From contig NC_058152.1 in NCBI RefSeq assembly GCF_011075055.1, positions 5,580,001-5,644,000 of the forward strand: a stretch of 64,000 nucleotides of DNA, in the 5' to 3' direction. A model generated the notes under the pieces. The model saw only the letters and a program-made list of their open reading frames with translations, searched no databases and was not told the DNA's origin. The translations under genes and the position numbers were made by a program. Positions 41,263-55,514 of the stretch are shown here, piece by piece; position 1 is the first letter of the stretch, and the number at the start of each line of letters is the position of its first letter. The stretch comes from Mangifera indica (taxonomy: Eukaryota > Streptophyta > Magnoliopsida > Sapindales > Anacardiaceae).

Positions 41263-43655
41263 TGTAACACCTATAGTTATGTACAAAGGTACTTTTGTCA
41301 TGTGAATTGAATTGAATTGAATTGAATATATGTAATTTAAAACAAGGATGGTCGTGCACCATAAGGGTGTATGCCCGTGCATACCTTAAGAAGGGCAAAA
41401 TAGTCATTTAATATTAAGCAAGTGAAAATGTCCAAGAATGAAGGATGAATGGTTGTGCAGGTTCATGAGGACACTTGTGCATCCATTCGTTGAATTTAAA
41501 ATTGGATAAGATTAATTTCTTAGTGATTTCAAGACATGTCTTTAGTTGGATAATAGTAAGGACGAGTACACATAGAGGATGCACAACCATTCATGGTGTT
41601 TGTTTGGCAAAAAAAAAAAAAAAAAGCGCAAGGCCTGACTTATTACACTTTACACAAACTACAAAATCAAATAGAAAGATAGTTAAAGGTATTGAAGAGT
41701 AACCACAAAACACCAGAAGAGGAGCGGGATCACCAGAAATTACTAAGCCATGCGAAAACAAGCAATCATTGAAGGACAAGTAAATATGGTGACCTGCTGT
41801 TAGCTTTTATGGAGTATGTTCTTACTCTTTGATTTTGGTGATTTTGTTGATGCATATTACATTGTATTAATGCTACGATGATGTTAATGATGGTAAAAGC
41901 ATGCTTTAGTTGTAAATTTGATTTTCAATATTTCATATAAGTAGGAGTTATGACTGGTATTTGTAATAAAACATATGAAAGGATAATCTATGTTGTGATT
42001 TGATTGACATTGATAGAATCTTAGTAATATGCGAGTTAGAAATATCATTAGGGTGGATAAATATTGCTCTAGTATGATTGAAAATTGTTTGAATGTTGTT
42101 GAATTGTTGGAAATCGCAGAAAGCATATAGAGCATTAACTTGTAGACATCGATGCACAACTATCCATCCATAACAGGGACACCTATTTATCCTCAATTAT
42201 GATGATAGTTCCTTGTGCATCAAACACACATTTGTCCTAAGATTTAAGGATGAACGGTTATTCAGTATGGGATGAATGCCTATTCATGGTGTTTTAGAAT
42301 GAACTATGAGATTAAGGGATTGATGATCATGATTGTAAGTATAAGGACCTAGGATGATGTTAGTCAAACATTAGTCTATCATTAGTTAGGAAAGCAAATA
42401 AACGTTTGTCTTTAGTGAGGGCAAACACTTATGCAAGTTTGTGTGACAAATACGGGGAGTAAGGCCTAAGCACACCTATTCAAATAAGTATAAAATGACC
42501 AAAATAACCTTATGTTATATGCTAAAAATGGGATAAGTATATAAAAGCCCTAATAAAGGTGAATTAAAATAGCTAGCTACTTTGAAGGTGCGTGACAATA
42601 TAGACAACCACATAGACCTTAACAAGAGTAGATCTAGGTCAAAAACATGAAAAATTGAGAAAAAATAATGTACATCGAGATAACTACCAACTATGTGCGA
42701 AAGTGATATTATATGTGAAAACAATAAAACTAAGAAAAAGAAAGATACTCATGAGATGTATCATGTACTTAGTGCCAAGGCATATTAGCCATTTATTTCA
42801 GTTTAGTTCAAGTGTGCATGACAAGGGATATTGGCATTAGTTAGTTTTTCTCACATGGTCAACAAGATACATCATGTACGTGCCTTTAGTAAGGGTCATC
42901 CCAAAATGGTAATCTAGTTAGCAGTCTCATAGCTATGATAGCGATAAGGTAGTGACTACGATCAGTTTTCTTATGCGACTAAGGCATCAATGTTAATTAA
43001 CTTGAAGTTCGATTAGCATTGTGCTTAAGACACATAAATAGTAGACATTTGAGATATTGACTACTTTTACAAGGGTATTAGATATGTCGAGTCCAACTTA
43101 GACCTTTGTCATTTAGGATGACATCACCTATGTATATAAGACATGAGGGTATCGAGTTAAGATGGATAGGCATGAGAGAATGTTGGAGAAACATCCATTG
43201 GTAAACACAATATAAGTTAGAGATGAAATACCAAGATAAGAGATGTGTGCAAGGTGTCGAAAGGTCATCTACTTATTAAACGATTTCCACTCACTTGTTT
43301 ATTTTTGTGGTTTTGCAGGTAGACAAAATGAGTAACAAGACATGAGGGAAGCCAAGAGTCTAACTTAGGTGGTTTCATGAGCCTAAAGGGCATTTTTACC
43401 ATTTGCATTTTATGTTGACTTTATGTATTTATCTTATAGTTGAAACAATGATTGTATTTATGTACTATTTATTTGATGTTAGATTTAAGACACTCAAGAT
43501 GTATGAATTTATGATCATTAATTATTGATGAGGTATTTTAGTTGATGATGTGTAAAACCCTTTTGTGTGCATTTATTGTTGAGTGAATATTATCATGCTT
43601 ATAATCCACTGTGATTGAGTAAAAATTCAATACGTATCTAGAAATGGGTGGTGCA
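41263..43655 (+). mobile_element. Solo LTR (gypsy type) with target duplication
   Basis: Starts TGTAACACC and ends GGTGGTGCA, whose expected form GGTGTTACA is changed at two of nine positions. The target duplication TAAAT is identical at 41258-41262 and 43656-43660. The interior has no coding domain. The text GGTTTTGCAGGTAGACAAAA (about 43311) near the right end recalls the end region of the LTRs at 20986 and 26778. A single 2.39 kb LTR without internal region is best explained by LTR-LTR recombination. Several short ORFs are chance frames. Confidence 0.7.
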
Positions 43656-43768
43656 TAAATAAGTTGACTTAAACACTTGAGTTTAATTTATGTAACTCAT
43701 TGAGCTAGAGTTAATCTCAAACTAATTTTTATTCTAACTTGACATAAATCAAACTCAACCTTAGTATC

Positions 43769-44830
43769 TGTAACACCCCACCTTGAAAATCCTATCCCTC
43801 AGGGTAAAATGCTACTTAATCTTATCCATTAACATATAACTAAACAAAATAATACACTACAATAGCATACAATTTTGAAAATCCTTTGTAAAACCAAATG
43901 TGAAAACAATAATAATCCCAAGTGTCAACATAATAATATCCAAATAAAAACATCTATAGTGTGTGTACATACAATTGAAATACGAATAAAACACATCAAA
44001 TAAAATATAAATCCAACATGTAAATAGCTATAAGTCCATCTCTCTCAATCATGTCTCTCTATCATTGATCAATTGCCTTGTCACTACCACCTGCAAAATC
44101 AAGAGAAAAAGGTAATCAACAAATACTTAGTAAGTGTGCGTAATCTATCTTACAATATTCTAACATATGATCCACTTTTCGTTCTTTATCTTGCATTCCA
44201 AAAGTAATCTCTTTCATCATCTCGAGTTATCTCTACCTATCATACCTACAAATACGCCATAAGATTAATTTAATCATTTTAAAATTTGATTTAATTTACG
44301 TTTAAGTGTCAAAGTCAAAGTACAATGTACGGTTGTGCATATCAAGGTGTCTTGATAGGTTATATACTTATTAAGTACTATAACTATAGTTATCACTATC
44401 CTATGATACACGATACATATCCTATAATATGAATGAAAAACAATACATATTATGAGAAATATTATAATTAATATGATACAGTGGATTTATTGTATTATAC
44501 GATATGTATTACAGATATAAATCGATATACTTTTTAAAGAAAATGATGATGTAGTAGAGGTGTATATGAGAAATTTTAAATTTTTATAGGTGTTTGTGAT
44601 ATTTTTCAAAATGATAATATGTCTATTATATTTTTTATTATTTTATTTATTAAAAGCTATATCAAATGATATGATACGATACAATAGTCAATATATGATA
44701 TATAAAATTAAGTTTTCGATATATGATATGATATACAATTCAATTACTATGATTATGACACTCATTATGTCCTTTGTGTTATCTTACAAGTCTATAAGGT
44801 CACTAGCGAGGCATGTAAGAGAGCCAATGG
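43769..44830 (-). repeat. Probable truncated LTR, minus orientation
   Basis: TGTAACACCCCACCTTGAAA at 43769 looks like the inverted end of a gypsy LTR. The minus strand at about 44090 reads TTGATTTTGCAGGTGGTAGT, as in other LTR end regions here. The right boundary and target duplication could not be found. Confidence 0.4.
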
Positions 44831-46278
44831 TCTAGCCAATTGACTTGCATGAGCATGAGGTTTTGTTTGCTTTTTGACTTATGTATTTGTTTCATTTTCA
44901 ATTTAAGATGTTGTATTATGTTCATGCACATTTGATTCAGTGAATTCATGTATTTTGGATTTTGTGTGTGTTTTATGCTAATTGATAAGTGATGTTATTC
45001 AGACACCTTTTTGTATGCATATCAACTTAAGAATATTATGTTTGCATGTTTGAAGATATCTCGTTGTGGTTTGAATAAAAGGCTTAAAGTTTTAAATCAA
45101 CATATCTCTTCGGGTCTATATTCCTTCAAGGGTATGTATCTAAAAGATGTGTTATAATTTATGCCATACAAGCATGATTTTAAAGCCCAAAAAGGTGTCA
45201 AAGGTTTTAAGTGATTAAATGTGCATAAGTAGCCTTTATGCAACGTTAACTACTCTTGCATGTCAATTACTCTAACTAAAGTTTAACATATATTAAGATA
45301 ATTGTAAATGTGTTTGAGTTATAAATTTTGGAATTTCAAGATAAGGAGATCAATGAGGTTAAACAAAGAGGTCCTGAGAGTTTCTACACTTAAGATAGGC
45401 TAGTCAATGCTACTTGCATTTATTCACGTAAAAGAGATGGAGGTGAAAAGTTTTTACAACACTACTCGTACTCCAAAAACTGGAGGACAATTGTAATATG
45501 ATCAAATTCCTACTTAATTAAATTCATGGGTATGACTTCTAGCAACAACCAGTAAACAAACATTATTCTAGCTTATAACATGCAAGATAAGCCTCAAGCA
45601 TGACATTTTCTTTTAGAAGGCATAAATTAGGAAACAATGACCAAATTTGCCATAGCCACAATAATCTGTCAAACATTAAATAATTGTTTCATATTGTTAA
45701 GGAATCACTCTCCTTAAAATTCGTAATTGGAGTATAATTACTCTTCTACCACTTCAAGACCACAATGATGCTCATCAAACCATTACGTGCTATGTACACT
45801 ACCTTATATAGTTGCATGGTAATCCTACCTCCCACTACTATGAATTTGAATAATCTCAACTACATAGCTAAACTAAGGTATACATAATTTTCATTGTCTT
45901 TAGTCTTATTACTCTATAATTTCTTAGTACTTATATATCATAGTTACGTCGTGGACGTAGACAACTAAATATTCCAATCAAACCACATTAAAAATCGACT
46001 ATCTAATTTATTATATTATGTCTCTTAATATTCTTACTCCTGACTCTACCCAACTTTGATGTAATTCTCGTTAGTGTAAACTTTCATAGCAATACTCTCT
46101 CATTTCTTCTCAATTAACTCTAGAATATCACTAAACGAGTTTGTAATCTTCAATACTAAATTGAAAATACGCATTCTCATTAATAAGAAAAAATGGACAT
46201 TTATGGTTTAAGATGTTGTAGCTTGTCTAATAATAACTTATTGATTAAAAAATAATCAACTTTATAAATAATATATTA
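44831..46278. other. Spacer, nothing recognised
   Basis: Low-complexity AT-rich sequence with no ORF over 60 codons and no repeat that I could define. Confidence 0.4.
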
Positions 46279-47000
46279 GAGTAGACCTAGCAATTCGTTT
46301 TATCAAATCATATTCGTATCATGTTAATTTGGGTTTGGGGTTAGAGACCTTTAATTCTAATCTAACTCAAATTAGAATCATATCAAAACCTTTCAACCTC
46401 AACCAAACTCTTTAGTTTTAAATTGACTTGACACAACCTAAATTGACCTGAAATTCTTTATTGTTTTTACTCTTCTAAATGTTTTTAACGCTTTGATTTA
46501 TTCACAATACTACTTCAACCTGCTATTAATAACACACATATAATATTTTTTCTTGTTTATAAATGGTCTAAAAAATTACATATCAAGACTTTTGAAATAC
46601 ATTAATAATCTTACTAACCAAATTATATTCTCACTATCAAATAATAAAATAAAAATATTTAAATAAAAGTTAAGAATAATATGAGTAATTACAACTATAT
46701 AAATATACAACTATATGCAATTTTTAAGAATTTCAGTTGTTGTTGATATTTACCATTTAATATTTTTTAAATTTATTATTGACAAATTCTATTAAAGTAT
46801 TATTTCTCTAAACATTTAAGTTTGTTTAGGTTAGCTTGGGTTATTTTCATGTCAATCTTAACACTCATTGATTTAGTTTCCAGTTGTATTGGGTTGACCA
46901 AAAATAAATTTTGTATAAAAAAAACTTGACCCTAGTTTTTTTTTTTTGTATCATGTTGGGTTGAGTTAACGAATTTTATTGACAATTACTAGCTCTACTC
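46279..47000. mobile_element. MITE-like element with GAGTAG inverted ends
   Basis: GAGTAGACCTAGCAATT on the left pairs with AATTACTAGCTCTACTC on the right, 15 of 17 positions. Internal text has the paired ATGTTAATTTGGGTTTGG and inverted WGGGTTGAG motifs seen in hAT-derived MITEs. No matching 8 bp flanks were found, so the class is a guess. Confidence 0.5.
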
Positions 47001-47449
47001 ATCATCAATGATTTATGCAACTTGACATGGTAGGGGAGTTAGGCTAGCCTGAGACCTAACCTAGGCCTCCCCATTTTTAGCCCAACACGCTATTGTGACG
47101 AGTCGTACTAGACCTACAAGATGTATGAGCCATACTGTAAATTTGAATATCAAAACCACAGACCTGTCCGATAAGACTTACTACTCTAATGAGCCATTAA
47201 AACAGAAAAAAATAAAAAAATTTCAAAATTTTGAAATTTTTTTCTGCGGGTGTAGAATGGCCTAGCCAAAATATATATTTTTTATTTATTTTCTATATAA
47301 ACCTCTCTCATTCTTCCCAAAAATCATAATTTCTCAATTCTCAATTTCGATCTCACATTCTTTCAAAAATTTCATTAATCAATCTCCCATTCTTAAACTC
47401 TCTAAATTCTCAATCAATATTTATCTATGTATAGTGATTTAGTTTTCGT
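47001..47449. other. Spacer left of the third hAT
   Basis: The stretch 47030-47200 has GC-richer text (GGCTAGCCTGAGACCTAACC) resembling hAT subterminal motifs; it may be part of that element. No gene. Confidence 0.4.
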
Positions 47450-49566
47450 TTGTATTACAATTTTATCAATCACTATTTTTCATTCAATAAAAAATTACAA
47501 ATTGATCCAGACTCAAATAAGTGTAATCTATTTAAATACTTTGAAGGTGATAATACTGTTAATGACACATATGGAGCATCGACGTGTGAAAGTGTAACAA
47601 CCCTTTTGAAAAAAAAAGAAAACAAAAGTTAATGGTATGAGAGCACTTCAATCGAATAAAAAAAATGATCGAATATAGATTAATCTGATAGACAGTGTGC
47701 AAACAGGGCATATCTGTTTCAACATGTGCCAATTTGGGTGGCACAAATCATCTTCACCATCATATTACTAAATATTGTAAAATAATTCCACATGATATGA
47801 GAGGATAATAACAAATAGCTTTCACTATATCATAATTGGTTGGCAGCCCTTATGCAACATGTGTCTTAAATAGTTTAGGGTACATTGGAGAAATGATGAA
47901 TTTCATCTGAAATCAACAAAAGCTGCAATACTATATGACCAAGTATGTTGTAGTTTCTGACTAACCTTTTACATATGTTGAAAATGAAATTTTAGAATGA
48001 ATAATGCAAAATAGTGTTCAACCAAAATTTAGAATAATTCCTAGGTCTATATTTAGATCTGACATCTTTAAGAATTATAAATTCATGAAATTAAAAATTA
48101 TAGAAGAATTAAGTAATTTTAATTACGTTATTTCAATTACTTTTAATTTATGGATTGCAACTAATTAGGACATAAAATATTTTTGCACAATTGTCTATTA
48201 TGTTGATTCTGATTAGTAATTGTGCAAGAAGGTCATCACATTTAAGTTACTAGAATACCCTTATTCTGGTGTTATTATTTATCAAGTGTTAGCTAATATT
48301 TTTTTTTATAAATATAAAATTAATAGCTCTATTTTTACAATTACATTAGATAATGTCAAAAAAAAAAAAAATAAAGCGATTAACTTAATGTTGAATCATT
48401 TAAATGTACAATTTGGTATAAAATTATTTCTTATTAGATGCATATGTCATATTTTGAATTTAATAGCTCAAGATGGTTTGACTTTAGCAAAAAATCAAAT
48501 AGCAAATATTAGATATATCATCGCTTACATTTCATCATTCCAATCATGTATATAAACGAATCATTAGATGTATAAATTAATGAGGTTAAAATAAAAAAAT
48601 TCTAAGCTAATATTAGAACTAGATATAATTTAACATATCTTCTACTGAAAACATGCGAAAGGTATAAAGTATCAATAACATGATTTTCTAATACCCAACC
48701 AAAAAGAGCAAAAACCCAATTTTTTTTTTTATTGAAAATGATAGTGAAATTGCCAATACTTTAATGAATATGTTAGAGCCCCCAAAATCAACCACCAATT
48801 AATTCTTAAGTGTGTATTATTCTACTAAATGTATAATTTTATATAATATATATTAGTGATATTTTTAAATAATATAAGTATTATAATATTTTTTAAGAAA
48901 TTTTTAAACAAATAGAGGATAAATTTAAAAATTATTGGAAGAGGTATTGTTACTTTTTGTTGCAACCCCATTTTAGACCCTTAGACCAAATTATTAGGAG
49001 TACAAAATTATTTAAATACTATAAATAAAAATTTGTCACAATAGGACAATAATAGAATAGAAGATGTTAAAAAAATATTACTTGAAATGTATAACATTTA
49101 TGAACATAAATATAGAAAGATGCCACATACTCCTACACTAGATATAACTTCAAGTGGTTCATTTAGATAGAAGTCCCATATATGGTTTATCTTACACAAA
49201 GGTAAATAACATGTAGCTTAAAATTCAAATTATATTAAGTTTTATAATTATATTAATATTGATCATTATCATAAACTTATGAATTGATAGAGTGACACAT
49301 TCGATGTTTTGACATGGTGAAAAGTATATTAAGACAATTATCCTATGCTTTTTGCTATAGCGCATGATATATCAATGCCTTCGGCATCTACTGTAGTATT
49401 GAAATAAACTTTTAGTGTATGTAGATTCATGTTGGACAATAAACGATTGAACTTACACCCAAACATGACCGAAGTGATCATGTGCATGAAAGATTTGATG
49501 ACAACTAAATTCAAATTACAAAAGTGGGTCACAGAGGACATATTTGAAGAATTTAATAAAAGATGA
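47450..49566 (+). mobile_element. Degenerate hAT transposon, third lineage
   Basis: On the plus strand: a BED finger with EHFNRI (about 47640) and ISVSTCANLGGTNHLHHHI (about 47710-47770); the catalytic core in the 48220-48555 frame with TITLDNVKKKKNKAINLM and RCICHILNLIAQDGL (normally C.AHILNLIVQDGL); the C-terminal dimerisation region near 49400-49550 with LHPNMTEVIMCMKDLM then TEDIFEEFNKR before a stop. Multiple stops and frame changes. The core asparagine and CH..HILNL boxes are typical of hAT. Right-hand text at 49800-50000 contains GGTTAGCCTGG motifs, perhaps subterminal. No function remains. Confidence 0.82.
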
Positions 49567-52109
49567 GTAAACGATACAGTAAATGATATATAAGTCGAAC
49601 TTATATTTGTATATTAATTAAACGAATTAATTTATATTATCTTCGAATTTTTTTCATTACGTAACCACGATATTTTTCTACTACAAACGAGAGATTATTA
49701 ATAAAATTTTTAAAGTACTGTATTTGGTTTCAGCAATTTGAAAATAATTTGTTTAATTTTATTTAATAATTAAATTAAACATAATATTTTATTAATTAAT
49801 TAAAAGGTTGGCCAAGTAAAGACCTCTAGGTCAACTTATTAAGGGTTTAACATGATACAACCGTGCTATCATGTGGGTCGTGTTGTAAGCCTTCATACTT
49901 TGGTGGGTTAGCCTGGTTCATAAATCCTTCATTGTAATGAGACTTGACCGTATAAATCCCGTTAGTCCGATGAGCCAAGTTGAGATTGACATGACCCGAC
50001 CATACCTATTGACAAGTCTATATGTAACCATGCCAACAATGTCATCAAATATTACAATGTTCTGCGATAAATGATCAACAATATTTTGACCGAATTTTGT
50101 TGGTCTAATACGATAAAATATTGCGGTATGTGATGACATTAGTGACATTGCTGCTTAGAGCATCGATCAGAGTGTAACTGTGCGGACAATGTCGACTCAC
50201 TTGCAACCGATAAGTTCTTCGATGATAGTAGCTGGCCACGCCTGTGGTGATTGATTGGCCACTCCCTGCTCCAATTTAAACTTTTTTTAAAATATTTTAA
50301 TTAAAAAATATATTTTAAGTTAATTCCAGAATATAAACGTAATTAACTCTTCTGAAAGCAGCTCTGGAGTTTCTGAGAGCTGGAAAAAATCCATTTTTAG
50401 ATTGCTTTTATAAAAAGTTTTTTTCTCAATTAGTTTGTTTTATAATTACCTTTGAAATTAATTTATCAAACACTTTTTTTAAGATAAATTATGAAATAAG
50501 TATAATGTGCTCAGTTAGTAAAAATATAAATTATTTGTATTTCTATTTAATTCATATTTTAAATACCTTGTTTCAAATTTTTAAATCAAAAAAATATTGA
50601 ATGCATACTTTATATATTTCTCATATTAAACGTGTATCTTTTCTTTTTTTACGTTTTTTGTTTTTTTTAAATATTTTAAAGTATAAAAATATCTTTTACA
50701 TTTTCAATTAATTATCATAATGTTATGTAAATCTTTAACCTATCTCAATAATTTTTTATGACAATTGAATTTTTATTATATATTATATTATATTAGATTT
50801 AATAATTAATTAGATAATTTATATTTAAATTATTAATCAAAAGATCTATGAAAGTGTTAAAATTATAATTGATAATGTTATATTTTTAGAAAATGTATTA
50901 TTAACGATGCTCTGCATTAAATCTGTATATATATATATATATATTTCGCATCTAAATTATGGCTTTTTTTTATAAATTATTTTTTACCATTTATTATATT
51001 ATATCTATATAATTTTTATACTATTTTTTTTTCTATTTCTGTATTTACTAACAGGGGTTACAAGAGAAGTTGCAACAACCACAAACTCAACCACGATTTT
51101 ATTATATCCAGATATGGTATAATTTACAATTTAAATAAAAATTAGTAGGCTCGCAAATATCAAGTGAGAAATAAAGTTGTGGGTTGATCCAGATAGCAAA
51201 GTGGGCTTATTAAAGAGGTTGGATTGGACTGGGCTGGTCTAAAGGCCCATTACAAAAATGTGAAACCGCACACAAGGGCATGGTATTTTAAATACCATTT
51301 GTTTGTTGTGAGAAGTACAATTGCCAAGGTTGATTTTACTTGTGCTTCTATGCTTTCAGTTCAACGAATTAGGTTTGAAGTGGAAGCTGTGTACTGCTGA
51401 ATTTTCATATGCTGATTTACTCTGTAAACGATTGTATGTTGTGGTCAGAGAGTTTACAAGTTTAACAATGTGCCATACTGACATTTAGATAGGTGGCATT
51501 TCATAAAGATTGATGTGTTTGGGTGCATCAACTATGAGTGCATGTAGATGAGGAAATTGCAATGTCATGGTTAGTGCCAGAATCATTTTTGATAAGGGCC
51601 TCGGTTCTTCTTGCCATTTGCTGCCATCATAAGCCATTGGAAGATGCTCTTTTCTTAAATTGCTTTCTAAATACATATTAACAGTGTTTAAGGAGCTTCG
51701 TAAGTGGAGCTAGGGGCTGATGCTGTGATGATTTAATACACTTGGTCACTTTCTTGGGCAGGTGATGTTAAAATAATTAGCCTTTCGGTTAATTTACTGT
51801 ACCTTCATGTCCTTGGAGTTCCAGCCTTGTCGGGTAGTCAAATCATTTAATTTGAAGGAAGTCCTATAAAGTCAATAAGAGCTGCCCACTGATAATTGAG
51901 GAAGTTTGGCCTGCATTATAACACTTGTAGTTCCACATGTGCTAAAACTTCTACATGTTTTGCTCGGATTCAGTTTTGAACAACTTTACCCTGATGCAAG
52001 TGCATTTTGATCCATTCCTATACATGGGACAGGAGGTGGCATTGAAATAGCAACAATGCAAGAAAGATTGTTGATATTAGAAGATGGCTACGACTTCAAC
52101 TTTGATCAA
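49567..52109. other. Long spacer, no gene supported
   Basis: Two GC-richer islands (50150-50280 and 51280-51960) have no consistent coding frame. The second reads like old transcribed or 3' UTR text and could be a remnant of a gene. A short TA run lies at 50921-50945. Confidence 0.35.
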
Positions 52110-52410
52110 TCTATGATAAAAATCAGTCTGAAAACTGTTAGCTTATACAGCTTTTTAAGAGAAGGAAGTGAGGCAAAAGATTCAGATTTTTATTTCTAAA
52201 ACATGAATATATAGAGTTACAAATATAAGTACCTCTTACAACCATTTGGACATAATTAACTTCTAAAACCATAATTGCTACAACCACTAAACCTATTACT
52301 TTACAACCATTATTGTATAAATTAATTGCTCAAACCATAACTCTTACAACTATTATAAAATTTCAGCTACTTGATCATAAACCAAACTTAAACTTCACCA
52401 TTAGTTATAT
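52110..52410 (-). repeat. Copia 3' LTR remnant
   Basis: The minus strand contains TGTAACTCTATATATTCATG then TTTTAGAAATAAAAATCTGA and AGCTGTATAAGCTAACAG: a TATA-like motif, an AATAAA-like signal and closing text typical of copia LTRs. There is no second LTR copy in the window to compare, so limits are approximate. Confidence 0.5.
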
Positions 52411-52421
52411 TTTTATTAAAA

Positions 52422-53234
52422 GGGAAAAAAATAATTTCCCACCCAAGTTTTAGTTTAATTTCAAAAACACATCTAGGACAATTGAAAAATTTAATTACTC
52501 ATCTATAGACTAACTTCTGTTAAAATTTTTTGTTAGAGGGAAGGCTAAAATTGTCATTTCTCCCCTAAACCTTAAAAACCTAAAAATTTATAATATTCAC
52601 CCCCTTAGTTTGGAAAACTATCATTTTCCCCCATAGGATTAATTTTAAAAATTAACATTTTCCCCCATTAAAATTTTCTGACAAATGAGGATTGCTCTCT
52701 CTTTCTTGGCGATGACTCTCCCTCCGACGCCTTCTCTCCATTTGAATCTTTGTCCCTCCGATTGGATTTCATTTGGATTCAAAGAATCCAAATGAAACCT
52801 CTCGTCTGAATGACTATGACACATCCAGACCAAGGTTAGACATTGGAGACGACAAACTCTTGGTTTGGAAGCGTCGTAGTCCAGATGAAGGGTTTCGTCT
52901 GGATTCAATCCAGTCGGAGGGAAAGGGCTTTAGGTAGAGAAAAGATGTTAGAGGGACAACCATTGTCGAGAGGGAGAGAGCGACAATTGTTCACTAGAAA
53001 ATTGTTAGGAAATTTGAATAGGGGAAATTTTACTTTTTAAAATTAATTCTAAGGGGGAAAATGTTATAAATTTATAGAGTTTTAAGATTTAAGAGAAAAT
53101 GATGATTTTACCCTTCCCTTTGATAGAAAATTTTAATAAAAGTTAGCCTATAGGTGGATATTTGAGTTTTTCAATTGCCATAAGTGTGCTTTTAAGATTA
53201 CAGTAAAACTTGGGTGGCAAATAGTCTTTTTCCC
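52422..53234. mobile_element. Foldback element, copy E, inserted in the copia element
   Basis: Left end GGGAAAAAAATAATTTCCCA then CCCAAGTTTTAG; right end AAAACTTGGGTGGCAAATAG then TCTTTTTCCC; inner arms CAATTGAAAAA and TTTTTCAATTG also pair. Target duplication TTTATTAAAA is exact over 10 bp (52412-52421 and 53235-53244); since an extra base can match by chance, 9 bp is the likely true size. The interior has CTCTCCCTCCGACGCCTTCT (about 52718), shared in theme with copy C. Confidence 0.88.
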
Positions 53235-53279
53235 TTTATTAAAATTAAATGACCAAAATAACTTGTTATTGTGATACCA

Positions 53280-54962
53280 AAGTGTTACAGCTTTGACACC
53301 CTTTGACACTTTTGTTGGAAACACCAAGTGATTTCCTCAATGTTTCAAACTTTGCTTTGGGCAAAGCTTTGGTTAGGATGTTTACTAGCTAATTTTCATA
53401 AGAACAATAAATTAATTTGACCTCTTCTTCTTTTTCTGCATCTCTCATAAAATGATATTTGATCTTCATGTGCTTTGTTTTGCCATGAAAGATAAGATTC
53501 TTCACAATAGCAATGATTGATTGGTTGTCAGACAAAATTTAAGTAGGATCTTCCTGTTTTTAAGATAGATCATTCACGATCTTTCTTAACTAAATGGTTT
53601 GATTGATAGTTCCAACAACTGTAACATATTCAGTTTCTATAGTTGATTGAGCAACAATATTCTACTTTCTTGAATTCTAACTGAGCACATCTGAGCCAAG
53701 TATATATAAATAACCAAAGGTGTTTCTCATATCCTCTTGTGAACCAATCACTGTCGATCTATCCAATTAACTTGGAACCCTGAGTCTTCTTGAATCAAAT
53801 TCTCATATCTTTGGTGCCTTTAACATATCTTAACACCATTTTAGTAGCTTTATAATGCAATTCACTTGGACTCACCATAAATCTTGGAAGAAAGCTTGTT
53901 GTAAACATAAGATCAGGCCTTGTGGCAATTGAGTACAATAAATAACCAACCAAGCTTTTGAAAAAGTCTCTCATTTGCCTTTTTAGTACCATCACTCTTA
54001 CTCAAATTTTCATTTAACACCAATGGTTTAACACTAATGGAGTACTAACACTCTTGTTGTTCTCCATCTTAAACTATTCAAGGATTTGTTATGCATAATT
54101 TTCCTGGCATATAAAAATTCCTTGATCTGTTTGTTAAATTTCCATGCCAAGAAAATATGACCTCTCCCAAATCTATCATTTCAAATTCTTTTTTAATCTG
54201 TGCCTTGAACTCGTTTACTAATTTGACATTGCTTTTAGTCATTAACAGGTCATCAACATAAAGTAATATTATCAAAAGATTATTTCCTAATTTCTTCACA
54301 TAGAAAGTATGCTAACTTTTGCTTCTTTCAAACTTTAAATTGTTGTCGCACTCATCAACTTTGTTGTACTATGCTTTTGGAGATTGTTTTAGGGCATACA
54401 AGGCCTTCATGAGCAAATAGACTTCATCTTCTTGGCCTTTGACAATGAACACTTTAGGGTGCTCGACATAAATTTCCCCATTCAAGTAGTCATTGAGAAA
54501 AGCTAATGTCATATCTAATTGGAATACCTTCCAAAAATTTTGAGCTGCAAGTGCCAAGAGAAGTCTAATAGTATCATACCTTGTTATTGAAGCAAATGTG
54601 TCTAAAAAATCAACACCCACTTGTTGTGAGTAGCTTTTCACAACTAGTTTGACCTTTAGCTTGTTTATAAAACCATCTAGATTCATTTTGGTTCTAAAAA
54701 CCCATTTCAAGCCAATCACTTATTTGTTGTCAAGGTTGTCAACCAATTTACAAGTCTTATTTTTGTTAATCATGCATAACTCCTCCTACATTACATTTAT
54801 CCTTCCATTTGAATTTGTTGCTTTTTCATAAGTGGCAGGTTCAATCAAGGACGTAACATTGTATCTTTAATAAATTTCAGTCAATAGTCTTGTGCCTATA
54901 ATTGCATCTGCTGAGTCACTCTCTAATTCAACAATTGCCTTAGTTACATCTTGCTCGTGAGG
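53280..54962 (-). pseudogene. Copia reverse transcriptase and RNase H remnant
   Basis: Minus-strand frames: [19 protein letters not shown] and [20 protein letters not shown] (54719-54369), with [37 protein letters not shown] (54299-54078) keeps the YVDD catalytic motif; VGYLLYSIATRPDLMFTTSF (53995-53795); then RNase H with [20 protein letters not shown] (about 53490-53430) and LTKALPKAKFETLRKSLGV (about 53380-53325). A few stops and shifts separate frames, though conservation is good, so this copy is younger than the other pol remnants here. Confidence 0.92.
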
Positions 54963-55383
54963 AAAAATGTAACACCCCAAAACTAACATAAGTGTACAAT
55001 AAAAGCTATAAATTTCTTAACCAAATAATGTCCTGATAGTCTTTTTTTTTTTTTTTTCAACTTCAAAACATTATAACAAAAATAATTGTCCTCAATAGAA
55101 AACATATACTCAAATAGATATAATTTTTTTTTCTAGTCTTCTTGATTTACCCCTTTTTACCCCTTATTCCTCAATTGTTAAATAGTCACTCATACTTCAC
55201 ATTAAAATCCAATCTGCAAAAAGTTAATGCCGAAAGATGAGTCGTCAACTTGGTAAGTAGAAACTAAACGAAAATATGCATGTAAAAACATTTCATTTAA
55301 ATACTAGCAAAAAGGGTTAAACGAAATCAGATATTTAAGCATATAAAACAATATATAAATACCAAAATATATCTAAACTTTTC

Positions 55384-55497
55384 ATATATCAATCTCAAGT
55401 CAAAAATATCATATATAAATCTTGAGTCAAAAATATCATACATCAATCTCTAGTGAAAAAAAAAATCATATATCAATCTCAAGTCAAAAATATTTTT
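55384..55497. repeat. Tandem array of about 30 bp in the solo LTR
   Basis: Four copies of a unit like ATATATCAATCTCAAGTCAA then AAATATC. Confidence 0.75.
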
Positions 55498-55514
55498 CAG
55501 ACTCATGTCATGTA

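Noticed and set aside
43764..43768. GTATC as a target duplication for the LTR at 43769
   Set aside because: No matching pentamer after a CA end was found downstream.
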